DNA of 64,000 bases from Paroedura picta (taxonomy: Eukaryota > Chordata > Lepidosauria > Squamata > Gekkonidae): positions 4,861,501 through 4,925,500 of the forward strand of contig NC_135371.1 in the NCBI RefSeq assembly GCF_049243985.1, written 5' to 3'. Under the pieces are notes generated by a model. The model had not been told where the DNA came from, searched no databases, and was given only the letters and a program-made list of their open reading frames with translations. Shown piece after piece: positions 11,908-22,999 of the stretch. Made by a program: the position numbers and the translations under genes. The first letter of the stretch is position 1. Every line of letters begins with the position of its first letter.

Positions 11908-12195
11908 GAGAGCCAGTTTGGTGTAGTGGTTAGGAGTGCGGACTTCTAATCTGGCATGCTGGGTTCGATTCTCCGCTCCCCCACATGCAACCAGCTGGGT
12001 GACCTTGGGCTCGCCACGGCTCTGATAAAACTGTTCTGACCGAGCAGTGATATCAGGGCTCTCCCAGCCTCATCCACCTCACAGGGTGTCTGTTGTGGGG
12101 AGAGGAAGGGAAGGTGACTGTAAGCCGCTTTGAGCCTCCTTCGGGTAGGGAAAAGCGGCATATAAGAACCAACTCTTCTTCTCCTCTTCTTGCAT
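11908..12195 (+). mobile_element. tRNA-derived SINE inserted in LINE remains
   Basis: Forward copy: head 'gagagccagtttggtgtagt', B-box-like 'gggttcgattctc', body 'cagggtgtctgttgtgggga', and the 3' end 'aaccaactcttcttctcctc'. It separates two L2-like LINE pieces. Confidence 0.9.
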
Positions 12196-12199
12196 CTGT

Positions 12200-12470
12200 C
12201 GTTTTAGGACAAGTAGGCTGAACGGACTGCCTCGGACCCACAACAAGCTTTCCTAGAGGAAGCATCATTATTGGACCCATTCCAGTCCGTTTTCCAACCT
12301 GGCCATGGGGTGGAAATAGTTTGGGCCGTCCTCGGGGATGACCTTTGGCAGCAGCTGGATTAAGACCGCCCAGGACTGCTGGTGCTATCAGATCTTACGG
12401 CAGAGTTTGACACTGTGAACCATGAGCTTTGGGCTCACTGCCTCACCAACCATATTCTGCATGGTCGCAC
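12200..12470 (+). mobile_element. L2-like LINE reverse transcriptase fragment
   Basis: The translation is interrupted but shows the RT motif around LLVLSDLTAEFDTVNHEL (catalytic motif A region). It is a broken LINE body fragment that runs almost to the V2R-2 remnant. Confidence 0.65.
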
Positions 12471-12616
12471 TACTTCTGGGGTATTTCAAAGGCTGAAGAA
12501 TGTTTCAAGAGTTTCTCGATCGTAAAAAAAGTCAAGAAAGGCTGCTCTAAAGAAATCTAACTGGCCTCCATTAGTGCCAGGGGATTTTTGTTCCTGGACC
12601 CAGCCTAGTAGAGTGA

Positions 12617-13157
12617 GTTGGTGGTGGCCTTCATGGCCGTCCAGCCAGGGAACAGAATGAGGAAATGGGTGGGGAAGAGTCTGGCAAAGTCCATTGTCCT
12701 TTCTTGTTCCACGATTCAAATTGGCTTCTGTGCCCTCTGGCTGGGCATCTCTCCCCCTTTCCCAGAGTCAGATAAGCACTCGATTCATGGACAGATCATA
12801 TTGCAATGCAATGAAGGGTCTGTGGCCATGTTTTATGGTGCCCTGGGCTACATGGGCTTCCTGGCTGCCATCTACTTCACAGTGGCTTTCCTGGCCAGGA
12901 AGCTTCCTGGGGCCTTCAACGAAGCCAAGCTGATCACCTTCAGCATGCTGGTCTTCTGCAGTGTCTGGATGTCCTTTGTGCCCACCTACCTGAGCACCAA
13001 GGGGAAATACATGGTCGCCGTTCAGGTCTTCTCCATCTTGGCCTCCAGTGCTGGGCTGCTGGGCTGCATCTTCCTCCCCAAGTGTTACATCCTTGTCGTG
13101 AAACCTGGCATGAATATCAAGGACCATCTCATGATGAAAGGTCAAGATGGAATTTGA
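12617..13157 (+). pseudogene. VMN2R-like: V2R-2: orphan 3' part of a V2R 7TM exon
   Basis: The open frame matches exon 6 of V2R-1 and V2R-3 from the third helix ([20 protein letters not shown]) to the normal stop (KGQDGI). It includes [17 protein letters not shown] and LPKCYILVV. Helices 1-2, the linker and all ligand-domain exons are missing. Homology starts abruptly at the junction with LINE-derived sequence near 12617. No splice acceptor or upstream exon is seen within the preceding 4 kb, so it should not make a receptor. It is nonetheless free of stops over 179 codons and nearly identical to its neighbours, which suggests recent formation or continuing gene conversion. Its 3' flank at 13930-14060 aligns with the V2R-3 flank at 28500-28640, so a complete gene probably once stood here. 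Confidence 0.88.
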
Positions 13158-13351
13158 TTCTTAGTACAATGTTTCTCACTGTTCCTATTCTACTGCCTGT
13201 ATTGACAGTGAAGCCGTCCCACAAGTGAACTCTTTTATATATTAGATTTAAAAAAATACCTGTCACATACATCATGATAGATACTAGTCACCCATCAAAG
13301 AGGAAAACATTTAACGCCATAGCAATGGCTTCAGCTGATTCCCTTAATATT

Positions 13352-13921
13352 AGGGTGTAAACTGCACGGAGCTTTTATTCCAACCCCAGATCGATTCAGT
13401 CCCTGCCCTCTACACAGAATGTGATTTCCGTTTGGATTTTGGGCGATTTTAATTTTCCTTCTGCAGCAAGAAGGATTGATCCGGAGTGACCCTACCTTTA
13501 TTGTGCGACATCTCAGACTGCTTTTAAGCCTGAATATCCAGCTTGGGAAAGAAAGCTCCGTGGTAGAGAACCTCTGATAGGCTACACCTGGTCATGTGAC
13601 ACGCTTGCCTTAAAGGAGAAGCCCCTAATTTCTCTCAACTTCTCTCGGTCCTGGATTTTTCCTCCTTCCTCTGCTTTTCGATCCTCTCCCCCTCCCCTCC
13701 AAGAAAAGAAAGAGGCTCCCTGCTTGGCTCCTCACCCCCCCTTCAAGAAAAGAAAGAAAGAGGCTTGGCTCCCCCCCCTCTACTGAACTACCCTAACCAC
13801 ATGCAGAAGACTTTCCTGTTTCAATGGTGAGGGGGGGGGGAGAGGAAGACCCGAGTTCAAAGCGATCTGAATTCAACAGGATTGACAATGAAATAAAGAA
13901 AGTAAGTGCAGACTCTGCCCT
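13352..13921. mobile_element. TIR DNA transposon (MITE), copy 1 of 2
   Basis: Ends are imperfect inverted repeats, AGGGTGTAAACTGCAC and gtgcagactctgccct. The whole element aligns in reverse complement with 22408-22999: 'ggagcttttattcca' and 'ctctacacagaatgtgattt' near the left end, 'ctgaattcaacaggattgac' near the right. No transposase frame is present. The corresponding V2R-3 flank near 28110 lacks it, so the insertion is specific to the V2R-2 unit. I could not settle the superfamily because no clean target duplication is visible. Confidence 0.7.
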
Positions 13922-14574
13922 GGTCAAACTTGGAGAGAAAGGGCCATGAAGTCTAATTCTGACTCACCGCAGGACTGATAATTATCCGCATTTCCAGTTA
14001 ACCACCTCCAGCGTCATGGAGCTTTACGTCTTCCAGGTGAGACACGTCCCCTTTGAAACAGACCTTTGAAACGAAGAGTCTCCCTTTGTTGCAAAGCAAC
14101 ACGTTAAGCTAAGCGCTAAGCTCCAGGGCCGACCTGCAAATAGCGAAATGATTATTTTCTCTTGCAACTTGCCTCTGACAGTGAATCAGCTCTTCTGAAC
14201 AAACCGTTTCTTTATTCCAGTTATCAAACACACACCTTGTATCTCAGCCAAAGGTCACTCAGGTCATGCTTTCAGTGTGTTCACAATCCATCTGAGAATT
14301 CTTGAAATGATGGATTATTAAAGAATTGCAAAGCGACAGCAATCTTTTGCACGTGTGAATTCCTCCCCCCCCCCTGGCCCTCCACACTCAGGGCTCAGTG
14401 TAACTTGACTGGGGAAAGCTGCCTTGGGACAGAGCTACTGGTAAAACCAGATCGAAATATAATAATCGCTTTAAAAACACCGGAAACCAGCTCACTGCAG
14501 AGAAGATGTGAGCTTGTGGCACTTTCTCGACGATGGAGGTATCACGCCACTATTTTCTGTCTCCGATGGATCTG
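13922..14574. other. V2R-2 3' flank, no gene
   Basis: The part at about 13930-14060 is homologous to the downstream flank of V2R-3 at 28500-28640 ('gtctaattctgactc', 'acacgtcccctttgaaac'). The rest is unassigned, with a C-run at about 14365. Confidence 0.5.
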
Positions 14575-15056
14575 TTGTTCCCTTCTCAGCCTGGAGAAAA
14601 GGAGGTTGAGAGGGGACATGATAGCCCTCTTTAAGTATTTGAAAGGTTGTCACTTGGAGGAGGGCAGGATGCTGTTCCCGTTGGCTGCAGAGGAGAGGAC
14701 TCGCAGTAATGGGTTTAAACTTCAAGTGCAACGATATAGGCTAGATATCAGGAAAAAAATTGTTCACAGTCAGAGTAGTCCAGCAGTGGAATAGGCTGCC
14801 TAAGGAGGTGGTGAGCTCCCCCTCACTGGCAGTCTTCAAGCAAAGGTTGGATACACACTTTTCTCGGATGCTTTAGGATGCTTAGAGCTGATCCTGCGTT
14901 GAGCAGGGGGCTGGACTAGATGGCCTGTATGGCCCCTTCCAACTCTATGATTCTATGACTAGATGGCCTGTATGGCCCCTTCCAACTCTATGATTCTATG
15001 ACTAGATGGCCTGTATGGCCCCTTCCAACTCTATGATTCTATGATTCTATGATTCT
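14575..15056 (+). mobile_element. CR1 LINE 3' end with triplicated tail
   Basis: Encodes the CR1 RT C-terminus ([39 protein letters not shown]), then a 3' UTR whose last 43 bp, from 'ctagatggcctgtatggccc' through 'tctatga', is repeated three times in tandem between about 14916 and 15045. Other CR1 copies here have a single unit. Confidence 0.9.
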
Positions 15057-15104
15057 CAGTCACTTGTTAGATCTAGGGACAGTATCACCAAGCGCTACAT
15101 AGAA

Positions 15105-15365
15105 GGTCTTTGAATAAGTTCAGCCTGGAGAAGAGGAGGTGGAGAGGGGACAAGGTGGCTCTCTTCAAGTGTTTGAAAGGTTGTCCTGTTGGCAGCAGAG
15201 GAGAGGACCCACAGGAATGGGTTTAAGCTACGTATACAATGATATTGGCTAGATGTCAGGAACATTTTTTTCACAGTCCGAGTAGTTCAGCAGTGGAATC
15301 GGCTGCCTAAGGAGGCTGTGAGCTCCCCCTCACTGGCAGTCTTCAAGCAGCAGCTGGACTGATAC
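15105..15365 (+). mobile_element. Second CR1 LINE fragment
   Basis: A second, more diverged CR1 3' fragment in the same direction ('cagcctggagaagaggaggt', 'gtcttcaagcagcagctgga'), with a deletion in the middle compared with 14575-15056. Confidence 0.85.
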
Positions 15366-15540
15366 TTATCCTAGACGAGAGGCAAAGCCCGGTGCACCCA
15401 GGAATGCACCAGGCGCTAGGAGGCACCCCTGGACTATGGCCTTCATGGGTGATGACCACATGGTATAAGCATAAATCAGGGTTTTGACATCCTCCTACTC
15501 CTGATTCCCACTTGATCGTAAGATTCAGTGTTGTGTAGTG

Positions 15541-15982
15541 CAGTGGTCCCCAACCCGCGGGCCGCTGCCCAGTGCCGGGCCGCGAAGGCCTTGGCGCCGG
15601 GCCGCGGCTCCTTCCTCCCTCCCCCCCCCGAAGCGAGAAGCTCGCCAGGCCGCAAGCAAATCGGCTGCCAAAGCGGCCAATTAGCTCTCGGCCCGGCAAG
15701 CTTCTCGCTTCGGGGGGGGGGGAGGGAAGAGAAGCTTGCCGAGCCGCGAGCTAATTGGCCGCTTTGGCAGCCGATTTGCTGGCGGCCCGGAGGGGCTGGG
15801 AGGGGGAGCCGCGGCTGCCGGCATGGCAGTGGCGCAAACGCGCATGCGCGGACTGCCGCACACACGCGTTTGCGCCCCTGGGCGTTTGCGCTTGCACTGG
15901 GGCTGCCGCGCGGGCCCCGGGCCACCCTCTCCCCGGACTCCGGAGCAGCGGTCCGCAGCGGGCACAAGCTTGCGGACCGCTG
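15541..15982. mobile_element. GC-rich non-autonomous hAT element, 442 bp
   Basis: Starts CAGTGGTCCCCAACC and ends ggaccgctg, the inverted-repeat style of Charlie-like hATs. An 8-bp target duplication is visible: gtgtagtg at 15533-15540 and gtgtagcg at 15983-15990. The target is the head of a tRNA-derived SINE, which continues on the right to about 16080. The interior is very CpG-rich and contains large inverted repeats ('ggctgccaaagcggccaatt' against 'aattggccgctttggcagcc'). Long open frames in it on both strands are a by-product of base composition. Confidence 0.85.
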
Positions 15983-16080
15983 GTGTAGCGGTTAAAGAGT
16001 GGCGGGCTCTAATCTCAAGAGCTGGATTTGATGCCTCCTCCATGTGCAGCCAGCTGGGTTGCCAACCTCCAGGGGAGCCA
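15983..16080 (+). mobile_element. tRNA-SINE remnant flanking the hAT
   Basis: Reads 'gtgtagcggttaaagagtgg', 'gggctctaatctcaagagct' and 'catgtgcagccagctggg', the interrupted head of a SINE whose left piece ends at 15540. Confidence 0.65.
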
Positions 16081-16104
16081 AGAAAGAGCAGTCAATAATT
16101 GGCT

Positions 16105-16255
16105 GTGCAATAAAGTCTCTTTTGAATAAATTCAAAATCAGAGTCCGGTAGCAATAAATCTTTGTTGGTCTTAAAGGTGCGACTGGATTCTGATTTGGTT
16201 GTGCTACTTCAGACCAACACGGCTACCCACTTGAATCTTGAATAAATTCAGTCTT
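16105..16255 (+). repeat. Interspersed repeat 'aatctttgttggtctt' family
   Basis: The same sequence recurs in reverse at about 17400-17560, 17937-18080, 32218-32285 and 46938-47025 ('agtagcacctttaagaccaa', 'caaagatttattcaag'). It also carries 'cagaccaacacggctaccca'. I recognise it as a common sauropsid repeat but cannot name the family. Confidence 0.6.
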
Positions 16256-16435
16256 TTACAGCCCTTGATGAAGGACGTTAAAATTATTCGCAGTTAGCTG
16301 TGAGGCTTTTGTGAGCTTTTTTGTGGATAAAAATTGGTTGCTCCGCCACAACCTCCCTCCAACTGTTGATACAATGAATGAGCTGGAGGTCCTTTGCCTA
16401 TCTCCAAGAATGGTCCTTGACAGCTTCAGGGGGGT

Positions 16436-17046
16436 CACAACAACCAATGGGAAAGCAATGACCATTGGGTCTTCGCCCAATCTCCCATTCCCCTGGTCAC
16501 AGCTTCAGCCATACCAACACCTTCTGAAGTTTGTTTCCCCCTGAAAGTTAGGCCAAACTTGTGTGTTCCATCCATGACCCAAGTCACATGGGCCATGTGG
16601 ATGAGTTATAGGAAACATGTTTTCTCCCTTTCTGCACCTGTGTTCAGACCCAAACTGAGAGTCCAGGATGGTGTAGATTCCCTCACTTATAATTATCAAA
16701 ATCATGGTGATTTATTCCACATCTCAACAAAGCTCCAAGGATTTCTCTAACGTTCACCTGGAAACCAATAATGTAAATACGAGAACCAAGAGCAAGAAGA
16801 TGCCACGTCTTGCAGCAGGAGTGGAATATCTAGTACATAAAAGCCTTTTCTTCCACTGAGTTTAGGGGGTGAGATGTTGGGGGATCTCTGTGTGAAGTCT
16901 GAGATCCTTCCCTTTAAGCCTGATCAAGCCAGGGCAGGACTACTCAAGTGACTTCAGCCTCGACCAAGGCCAGGGGATGCTGTGTCTTTTGCTGACAGAC
17001 TTTGAGATCCATCTCCTGGGAGAGGGAAAAGGCACACAGACAGAGA
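16436..17046 (+). promoter_or_regulatory. 5' flank and promoter region of V2R-3
   Basis: Aligned with the V2R-1 flank at 601-1213 ('aaccaatgggaaagcaatga', 'cccattcccctggtcac', 'ctgaaagttaggcc'). A TATA-like cataaaag lies at 16836-16843, 211 bp before the ATG. The block just before the ATG ('cacacagacagagaatgg') is shared with V2R-4 to -6. Confidence 0.6.
16836..16843 (+). promoter_or_regulatory. TATA-like box of V2R-3
   Basis: cataaaag, 211 bp upstream of the ATG, in the same context as in the other four genes. Confidence 0.5.
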
Positions 17047-17726
17047 ATGGTCTTGCTTCTGCTTCTGGTGCTGCTTCTTCCAGCCTGCAGGGTGGGGAGT
17101 GCCAACTGCCCATTCACTGTGACAACAGATGAAATTGAGCCCTTTAACTACTTCCGGACAGGAGACCACCTCATTGCTGGGCTCCTCACTATGATGATTA
17201 GTGATCTCACATCACCAACCTTCCAGGAGCCTCCCTTTCACAAATACGCACGGTGAGGCAGTCCTTGGTGAATCTTTAAAGTTGATATGATGGTTCAGAA
17301 TTTTGGGTTCTTTCTTATGCACAAATGCCTGTGTGTCTCTTTGCTTCTTTCCCCTGCATTTAATAAATGAGTCAATATTTGCCAAGAAAGTGGGATTGAT
17401 TCTGGTTGGGGTTGCCATGTCGGTCTGAAGGAGGGGAACAAAATTTGAGTCCAAAGGCTCCTTTTAGATCAACAAAGCTTTATTCAAGGTGTGAGTTTTC
17501 ATGTCCGTGCACACTCCCTCAGATATCATCAGGCTACATATATAAGGGGAGAGTAAATTAGCAATAAATTAGTAAAGATATCCAATGAGTGTGCAGCATA
17601 ATGAAGTTGTTTAGCATGATCAAATGCATTGCTAGAATAACAGGCTGGGTTCATCAGTCCTTTCGATTCAGTTCCCACTCACAAAAATATATGAGGAATA
17701 AAAAATTTTAAGGTTAGTGATTAATG

Positions 17727-17825
17727 GAAGAAGAAGAAGAAGAAGAAGAAGAAGAAGAAGAAGAAGAAGAAGAAAAGTTGGTTCTTATATGCCGCTTTTC
17801 TCTACCCAAAGTGGCTTACAGTTGT
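17727..17825 (-). repeat. (GAA)n microsatellite leading a SINE fragment
   Basis: About 48 bp of GAA repeats, followed by 'gttggttcttatatgccgct', the reversed 3' end of the abundant tRNA-SINE. The trinucleotide run has expanded from the SINE tail. Lies in intron 1 of V2R-3. Confidence 0.8.
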
Positions 17826-18411
17826 TTTCGTATTAGTGATTAATGGTTGATGTTTTCCCAGTTAAAAGAAGTATTAGTGATTAATGGCTGATGTTTTCCC
17901 AGTTAAAAGAAGTGGTTCAAAGAGATTTGTTACAAGAATTGAGGCCAAAGGCACCTTTAAGATCAACAAAGATTTATTCAAGGTGTGAGCTTTCGAGTGC
18001 ACGCACTCTTCCTCACACTAAATGAACAACCATCATAACTGTACAGATACAAGGCAAAAGGTAATTGCGGCAAATTAGTAAACTGTGTCATAACACCCAA
18101 AATCAAGCCATATGATGCCATATGATAATTCTTTGCTAAAACAGCTAATCGGAACTCAAAGGTTCCACAGGGCCTGCAAATTGGAGTTCTTCTACCAGGC
18201 TGAGTAACATCTGTTGGACCCCCAGAATCTTTCCCCACACAGATGTACCCATTGAGCAAACAAAAGGACAACCCTGGATGGGCCAGCGATGAGATTCAGT
18301 TAACTATTAATGTTACTGTTTCAATTAGGATAACCAACCAAACAAATACATTTCAATATAACCTTGGAATGGTATGCTCACCAGATAAAGTTTCCTATCT
18401 GGTCATCAGCC

Positions 18412-18690
18412 ATCCAGCTTGGTGCAGTGGTTAGGAGTGTAGACTTCTGATCTGGTGAGCTGGGTTTGATGCCCCGCTCCCCCACATGCAGTCAGCTGGG
18501 TGACCTTGGGCTTGCCACAGCACTGATAAAGCTGTTCTGACCAAGCAGTAATATCAGGGCTCTCTCAGCCTCACCCACCTCACAGGGTGTCTGTTGTGGG
18601 GAGAGGAAAGAGAAGGTAAGACACTTTCAGGCTCCTTCGGATAGAGAAAAGCGGCATATAAGAACCAACTCTTCTTCTTTTCCTTCTAAT
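18412..18690 (+). mobile_element. tRNA-derived SINE, intron 1 of V2R-3
   Basis: Forward copy from 'catccagcttggtgcagtgg' to 'ataagaaccaactcttcttc', with moderate divergence from the other copies. Confidence 0.85.
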
Positions 18691-19456
18691 ATATTTCATG
18701 CTTTTGTGGGGCTTTTTTTGGACCTTCAATGGTCTCCTGCTATAAAAATAACACAATGAAAATAACACAATCTTTTGAATTTCTTTTTTTTTTACAAAAG
18801 ACAAGGAACCTTAACTTTACAGAGCACATTAAGATACAAAGAACATAGTTACATACAGAATTTTTTTATTTTAATTTTTTATTTTAAACCTTCTCCACCT
18901 GAGGACCCAGCCTTCAAGGTGACAATCTCCTAGATGCTCCTGGTCCTCAGAATAGGAGTTAAAATGGAATGTTATAAATGCAAATGATACAATATGTATC
19001 AGCTGGTTACAATCATAGCAAGACCTAAGGATAGGGCATCCCTAGACAATTTGACATGTGCATATATTTCCTTGCAGGGGGTTAAGGCTGGGTTGGAACC
19101 TCCTTGCCTTCTCATTGGCTATTCAAGAGATCAACCAGAACCCCAAACTGTTACCAAATAATATTACCCTCGGATACACTGTCTATGAAAATCATTTGCA
19201 TCCCCGGGTGACGTATGAATCTTTGCTAGACCTGCTGCCATCTGGCCAGGAGACCATTCCGAACTACCAGTGTGGCAGACGTAATAATCTGTTGGCTGTT
19301 CTTGAAGGATCTCAGACTGACATCTCCATTGATGTTTCAACATTCTTGACCACCTACAAAGTCCCTCAGGTATGAACCCGTGGATGGGGCCCATTTTCTG
19401 GTACAGATGAAAGTCAATTTTCATGAGAGTTAAGAAGGATTTGAGAGAGGATTTTG

Positions 19457-19885
19457 GTCATAGAATCATAGAATCATAGAGTTGGAAGGGGCCATACAGG
19501 CCATCTAGTCCAACCCCCTGCTCAACGTAGGACTAGCCCTAAGCATCCTAAAGCATCCAAGAAAAGTGTGTATCCAACCTTTGCTTGAAGACTGCCAGTG
19601 AGGGGGAGCTCACCACCTCCTTAGGCAGCCTATTCCACTGCTGAACTACTCTGACTGTGAAAATTTCTTTCCTGATATCTAGCCTATATCGTTGTACTTG
19701 AAGTTTAAACCCATTACTGCGCGTCCTCTCCTCTGCAGCCAGCAGAAACAGCATCCTGCCCTCCTCCAAGTGACAACCTTTCAAATACTTAAAGAGGGCT
19801 ATCATGTCCCCTCTCAACCTCCTTTTCTCCAGGCTGAACATTCCCAAGTCCCTCAAGTCCCTCAACCTATCTTCATAGATAGATA
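19457..19885 (-). mobile_element. CR1 LINE 3' end, intron 2 of V2R-3
   Basis: The minus strand encodes an uninterrupted CR1 RT C-terminus of about 110 residues ([39 protein letters not shown]). The clean frame suggests a fairly young 5'-truncated copy. Confidence 0.92.
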
Positions 19886-20476
19886 AACCTCTGTGGTTCA
19901 TCTACATCCCTGCTTATGCTAGTTTTACAAGGTTTTGGGCCAGTCTTTCTTGGCTCGAGGAAGAACAGGTACACAGCAAAGTAACTCCCTCTGCAAAAAA
20001 GGTACCTAATCTTTTTCAGATGGCCCGTATGCATCTTTTTTTCTGAAGCTCAAAACTTCTTGACAAGCCAGAGTGGTGGAGTCATTGCAATGCCAGTTCG
20101 GATGCCTCCTCATGAGTCAGTCGGTGTGTCAATGACTGGTTGGGGTGGTAGACTATGGAAACCTGGGAATATTGACTTTTAGGGCAAAAGTCATTTTGTG
20201 AGGGAGACATTTTTATAGCAGTATCATTTGTAGTTCTCTCTCCACCCCTCCAAATTCTTCCATTTACTGAAACGTTGATGTTATTTTCCAGAGCAAGTTC
20301 TCAGTGACTTGGCAAGATTTACAGACCTTGGGTTTTATGAGTCAAGGTCATCCCAAGGGCAACACCCTTTGTCTACTTGTAATGCTGCCAGGTCTGTCCA
20401 TCATTGAAAGGGACCATTGAAAGTGAGCTCTCCATCAGAAATGTTCTGGGCTGAAAACAAACTCTGTCATCTAAGG

Positions 20477-20612
20477 CAGGGGTAGTCAACCTGTGGTCCT
20501 CCAGATGTCCATGGACTTCAATTCCCATGAGCCCCTGCCAGCAAATGCTGGCAGGGGCTCATGGGAATTGTAGTCCATGGACATCTGGAGGACCACAGGT
20601 TGACTACCCCTG
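20477..20612. mobile_element. 136-bp palindromic hAT MITE, intron 2 of V2R-3
   Basis: The left half ('caggggtagtcaacctgtgg', 'tcctccagatgtccatgga') is repeated inverted in the right half with few mismatches, so the element is almost one hairpin around 'cagcaaatgctgg'. It is bounded by a perfect 8-bp target duplication ATCTAAGG (20469-20476 and 20613-20620), the hAT hallmark. A sister copy is at 28267-28402. V2R-1 intron 2 lacks it at the homologous place. Confidence 0.93.
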
Positions 20613-20620
20613 ATCTAAGG

Positions 20621-20800
20621 GTTTCCTCCCCCACACTGTGGGGTTGGGATTGGGTTATTTGTTGCTGCTGTGGGTGGGGTTTTAATTGGTTTTATTATTT
20701 TAGGGGGTTTTATTGTGGGCATTGTATGTTGTTACCCACCACAAGTCCTTTTGTGGGAGTGGTGGGTGGTATAAATCAAATCAATAAATTGATATAGTGT
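20621..20800 (+). mobile_element. Probable LINE 3' tail, intron 2 of V2R-3
   Basis: G/T-rich sequence with 'ggttttaattggttttatta' and 'gtggtataaatcaaatcaat', similar to the tail at 8600-8870. Confidence 0.4.
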
Positions 20801-22407
20801 TAAGATAAATAAAGTGTTAAGATTCATAAAGAATAATGCGTTGTAACAAGAACGAGACTGTAAAGGGAAAAAATCATGAACTTCCCCTCTACCTTCTCCC
20901 CATCCATAATTGACATTCTATCCCTGTGTCTTCTACTTTCTTTTGTATAAAAAATAGCACAAATATTTAAACAATAAATAAACAAATTGATAAATACAGT
21001 GAGACGCAGAATTTTACTGTCTGTTGAAATTGATTTAAGATGGAATCCAACTGTGACTTCCCCCCCCCTTAGGTCCGACATGATTTTGATTTCCTCATTT
21101 TTAAGGATAAAACTCAGTTCCCTTTTCTCTATCAAATTGCCCACGAAGAGGAAGAAGCCCAATACCTGGGAATGGTCAGGCTGCTCCAGTATTTCCAGTG
21201 GACGTTGGTTTGTCTCTTTACGCCAGACAGTGACAGTGGAAGAAAGTTCGTTGACACCTTGACCCCTCTCCTGCTCAAGAGCGGCATCTGTGTTGCTCAT
21301 GCACACAGCTTCTCAGCTCTTGTTGTGGGTTTTACGGATTGGTCCTCTGCAAACATTAGACGCTTTGTTCACATCTTCAGCCAAGACCACGTCAAGGTCA
21401 TTGTTTTCTATGGAGATATTTTATCCATATCAGTTCTTGAACGACTCAAAGAACGCTATGAAGATTTCGTGCAACGCAAACTGGGTAAAGTTTGGATCAC
21501 AACTATTTTGATAAATTCCCTCTTCACCTTGGCATGTCTTGGCTCCCTCGATGGGTACCCCGCGCATATATCTTTCTCCGTCATGGCCCAAAGAAAGAAA
21601 AGGCAGGTGTTTCACCACTCACAAGTTTGTCCCCCTCTTCTTGACGAGTTTGTGAACACAGCGTTTGATCCCTTCTACTCCAAACCCATGTTGTCTGGGA
21701 GATGCCACCAGAGATACAGAGAGAAAGAGGGGCTGGAAGACAGACCTTGGGAGGTCCTTAAAGAAAACCTTCCTCCAAGGACCTACAGTACTTACTTCTC
21801 CATCCAGGCGGTGGCACATGCGTTACATACAGCCTACTCATCTAGGTCTGAGAGGACAATAAGAACTGGTGGAGACAGATTGGAGCATGAGCAAATTCAG
21901 CCTTGGCAGGTATCCATTTCCTGTGAAGTAAGATTACCAATCAGCAGTTTCTTTTTGCAAGAATTACTGTGGATCTAGACTGAGGTGGTTGTTGCACAGT
22001 GTTTAGCAAATTTCCTAAGCAATCCCAATTTCTGACTCTCTAGGGAACATTGTCCTTCTTCTTCCCTTTGGGGGAATTTAAGGTCTCTGTTAGTTCCTGC
22101 TACTAGTCATGCTTCTTTCCGAGCTGGCACCCTCCAATTTTCCCCATTCCATTCTGTCCACAGTCCAAACTGGACTGACTGGGATGAGAAGCTGAACTAA
22201 GACCAGCCAACTATCCGTAGTGAAATTGCCTCATCTCTCAAGAAATGTTTAAAGACACAATTCTTAATAAGAGGTAACTGTGTCTAAATCTGTCAGCATT
22301 TTCATCATGGCAAATTGCTCAGAAGGAATTTGTTCTGGGCTAAGGAAGATCACTGGCTCAGTGGCAGATGTTCCCTTTTGTGTGCAGGAGGTTCAGTTCC
22401 AATCCTG

Positions 22408-22999
22408 GGCTGATTCTGCACTTACTTTTTTTTTCCTGCTGTCGATCCTGATGAATTCAGATTGATTTTAACCCGAGTCTTCATACCTCCCCCCCCCCCA
22501 ACTTGGAACAGGAACCCATCTGCACTTGAGCATGAGGCTGCTCTTCCTGAGCCAAGCCAAGCTAGCAGCAGCCTCTCACAGAATGAGGCAAATCTCTGCT
22601 GTGAGAAGTGTGGATTCTGGAGCACAGTCACTTTAAAGCTTTTAAAAATAAATCTTGGGAGTTAAATCTTGCAACCCGGAACTAGGGAGACTTTGAACTG
22701 GCGGCCAGCCAATCAGGGACAGACTGCTCTCTAACTCAACGGGGGAGGACATTATTCCGGGAAAACACAGATCTGCACCTTAATACTGGGAGCTCTCAAA
22801 GCGGCTTGATCGATTAGACAGAGTTTTCTCCACTCCTAGATATTGCGGGGGAAAGGTAGGGTCACTGCGGCTCAATCAGATTGGTTGCAGATGGGAAATT
22901 TAAATCACCCAAAATCAAAATGGAAATCGCATTCAGTGTAGACAGCAGGGATTTAATTAACCTGGGACTGGAATAAAAGCTCTGTGCAGAGTCTTCCCT
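22408..22999. mobile_element. TIR DNA transposon (MITE), copy 2 of 2, intron 3 of V2R-3
   Basis: Reverse-complement partner of 13352-13921. Ends are GGGCTGATTCTGCAC and gtgcagagtcttccct. Both ends and the subterminal blocks match copy 1, but the middle differs, with a C-rich run near 22490. No coding capacity is seen. Confidence 0.7.

Noticed and set aside
15343-16098. Several overlapping open frames of 100-160 codons on both strands
   Set aside because: They fall in the CpG-rich hAT element, where stop codons are rare by composition; no family resemblance and no splice logic.
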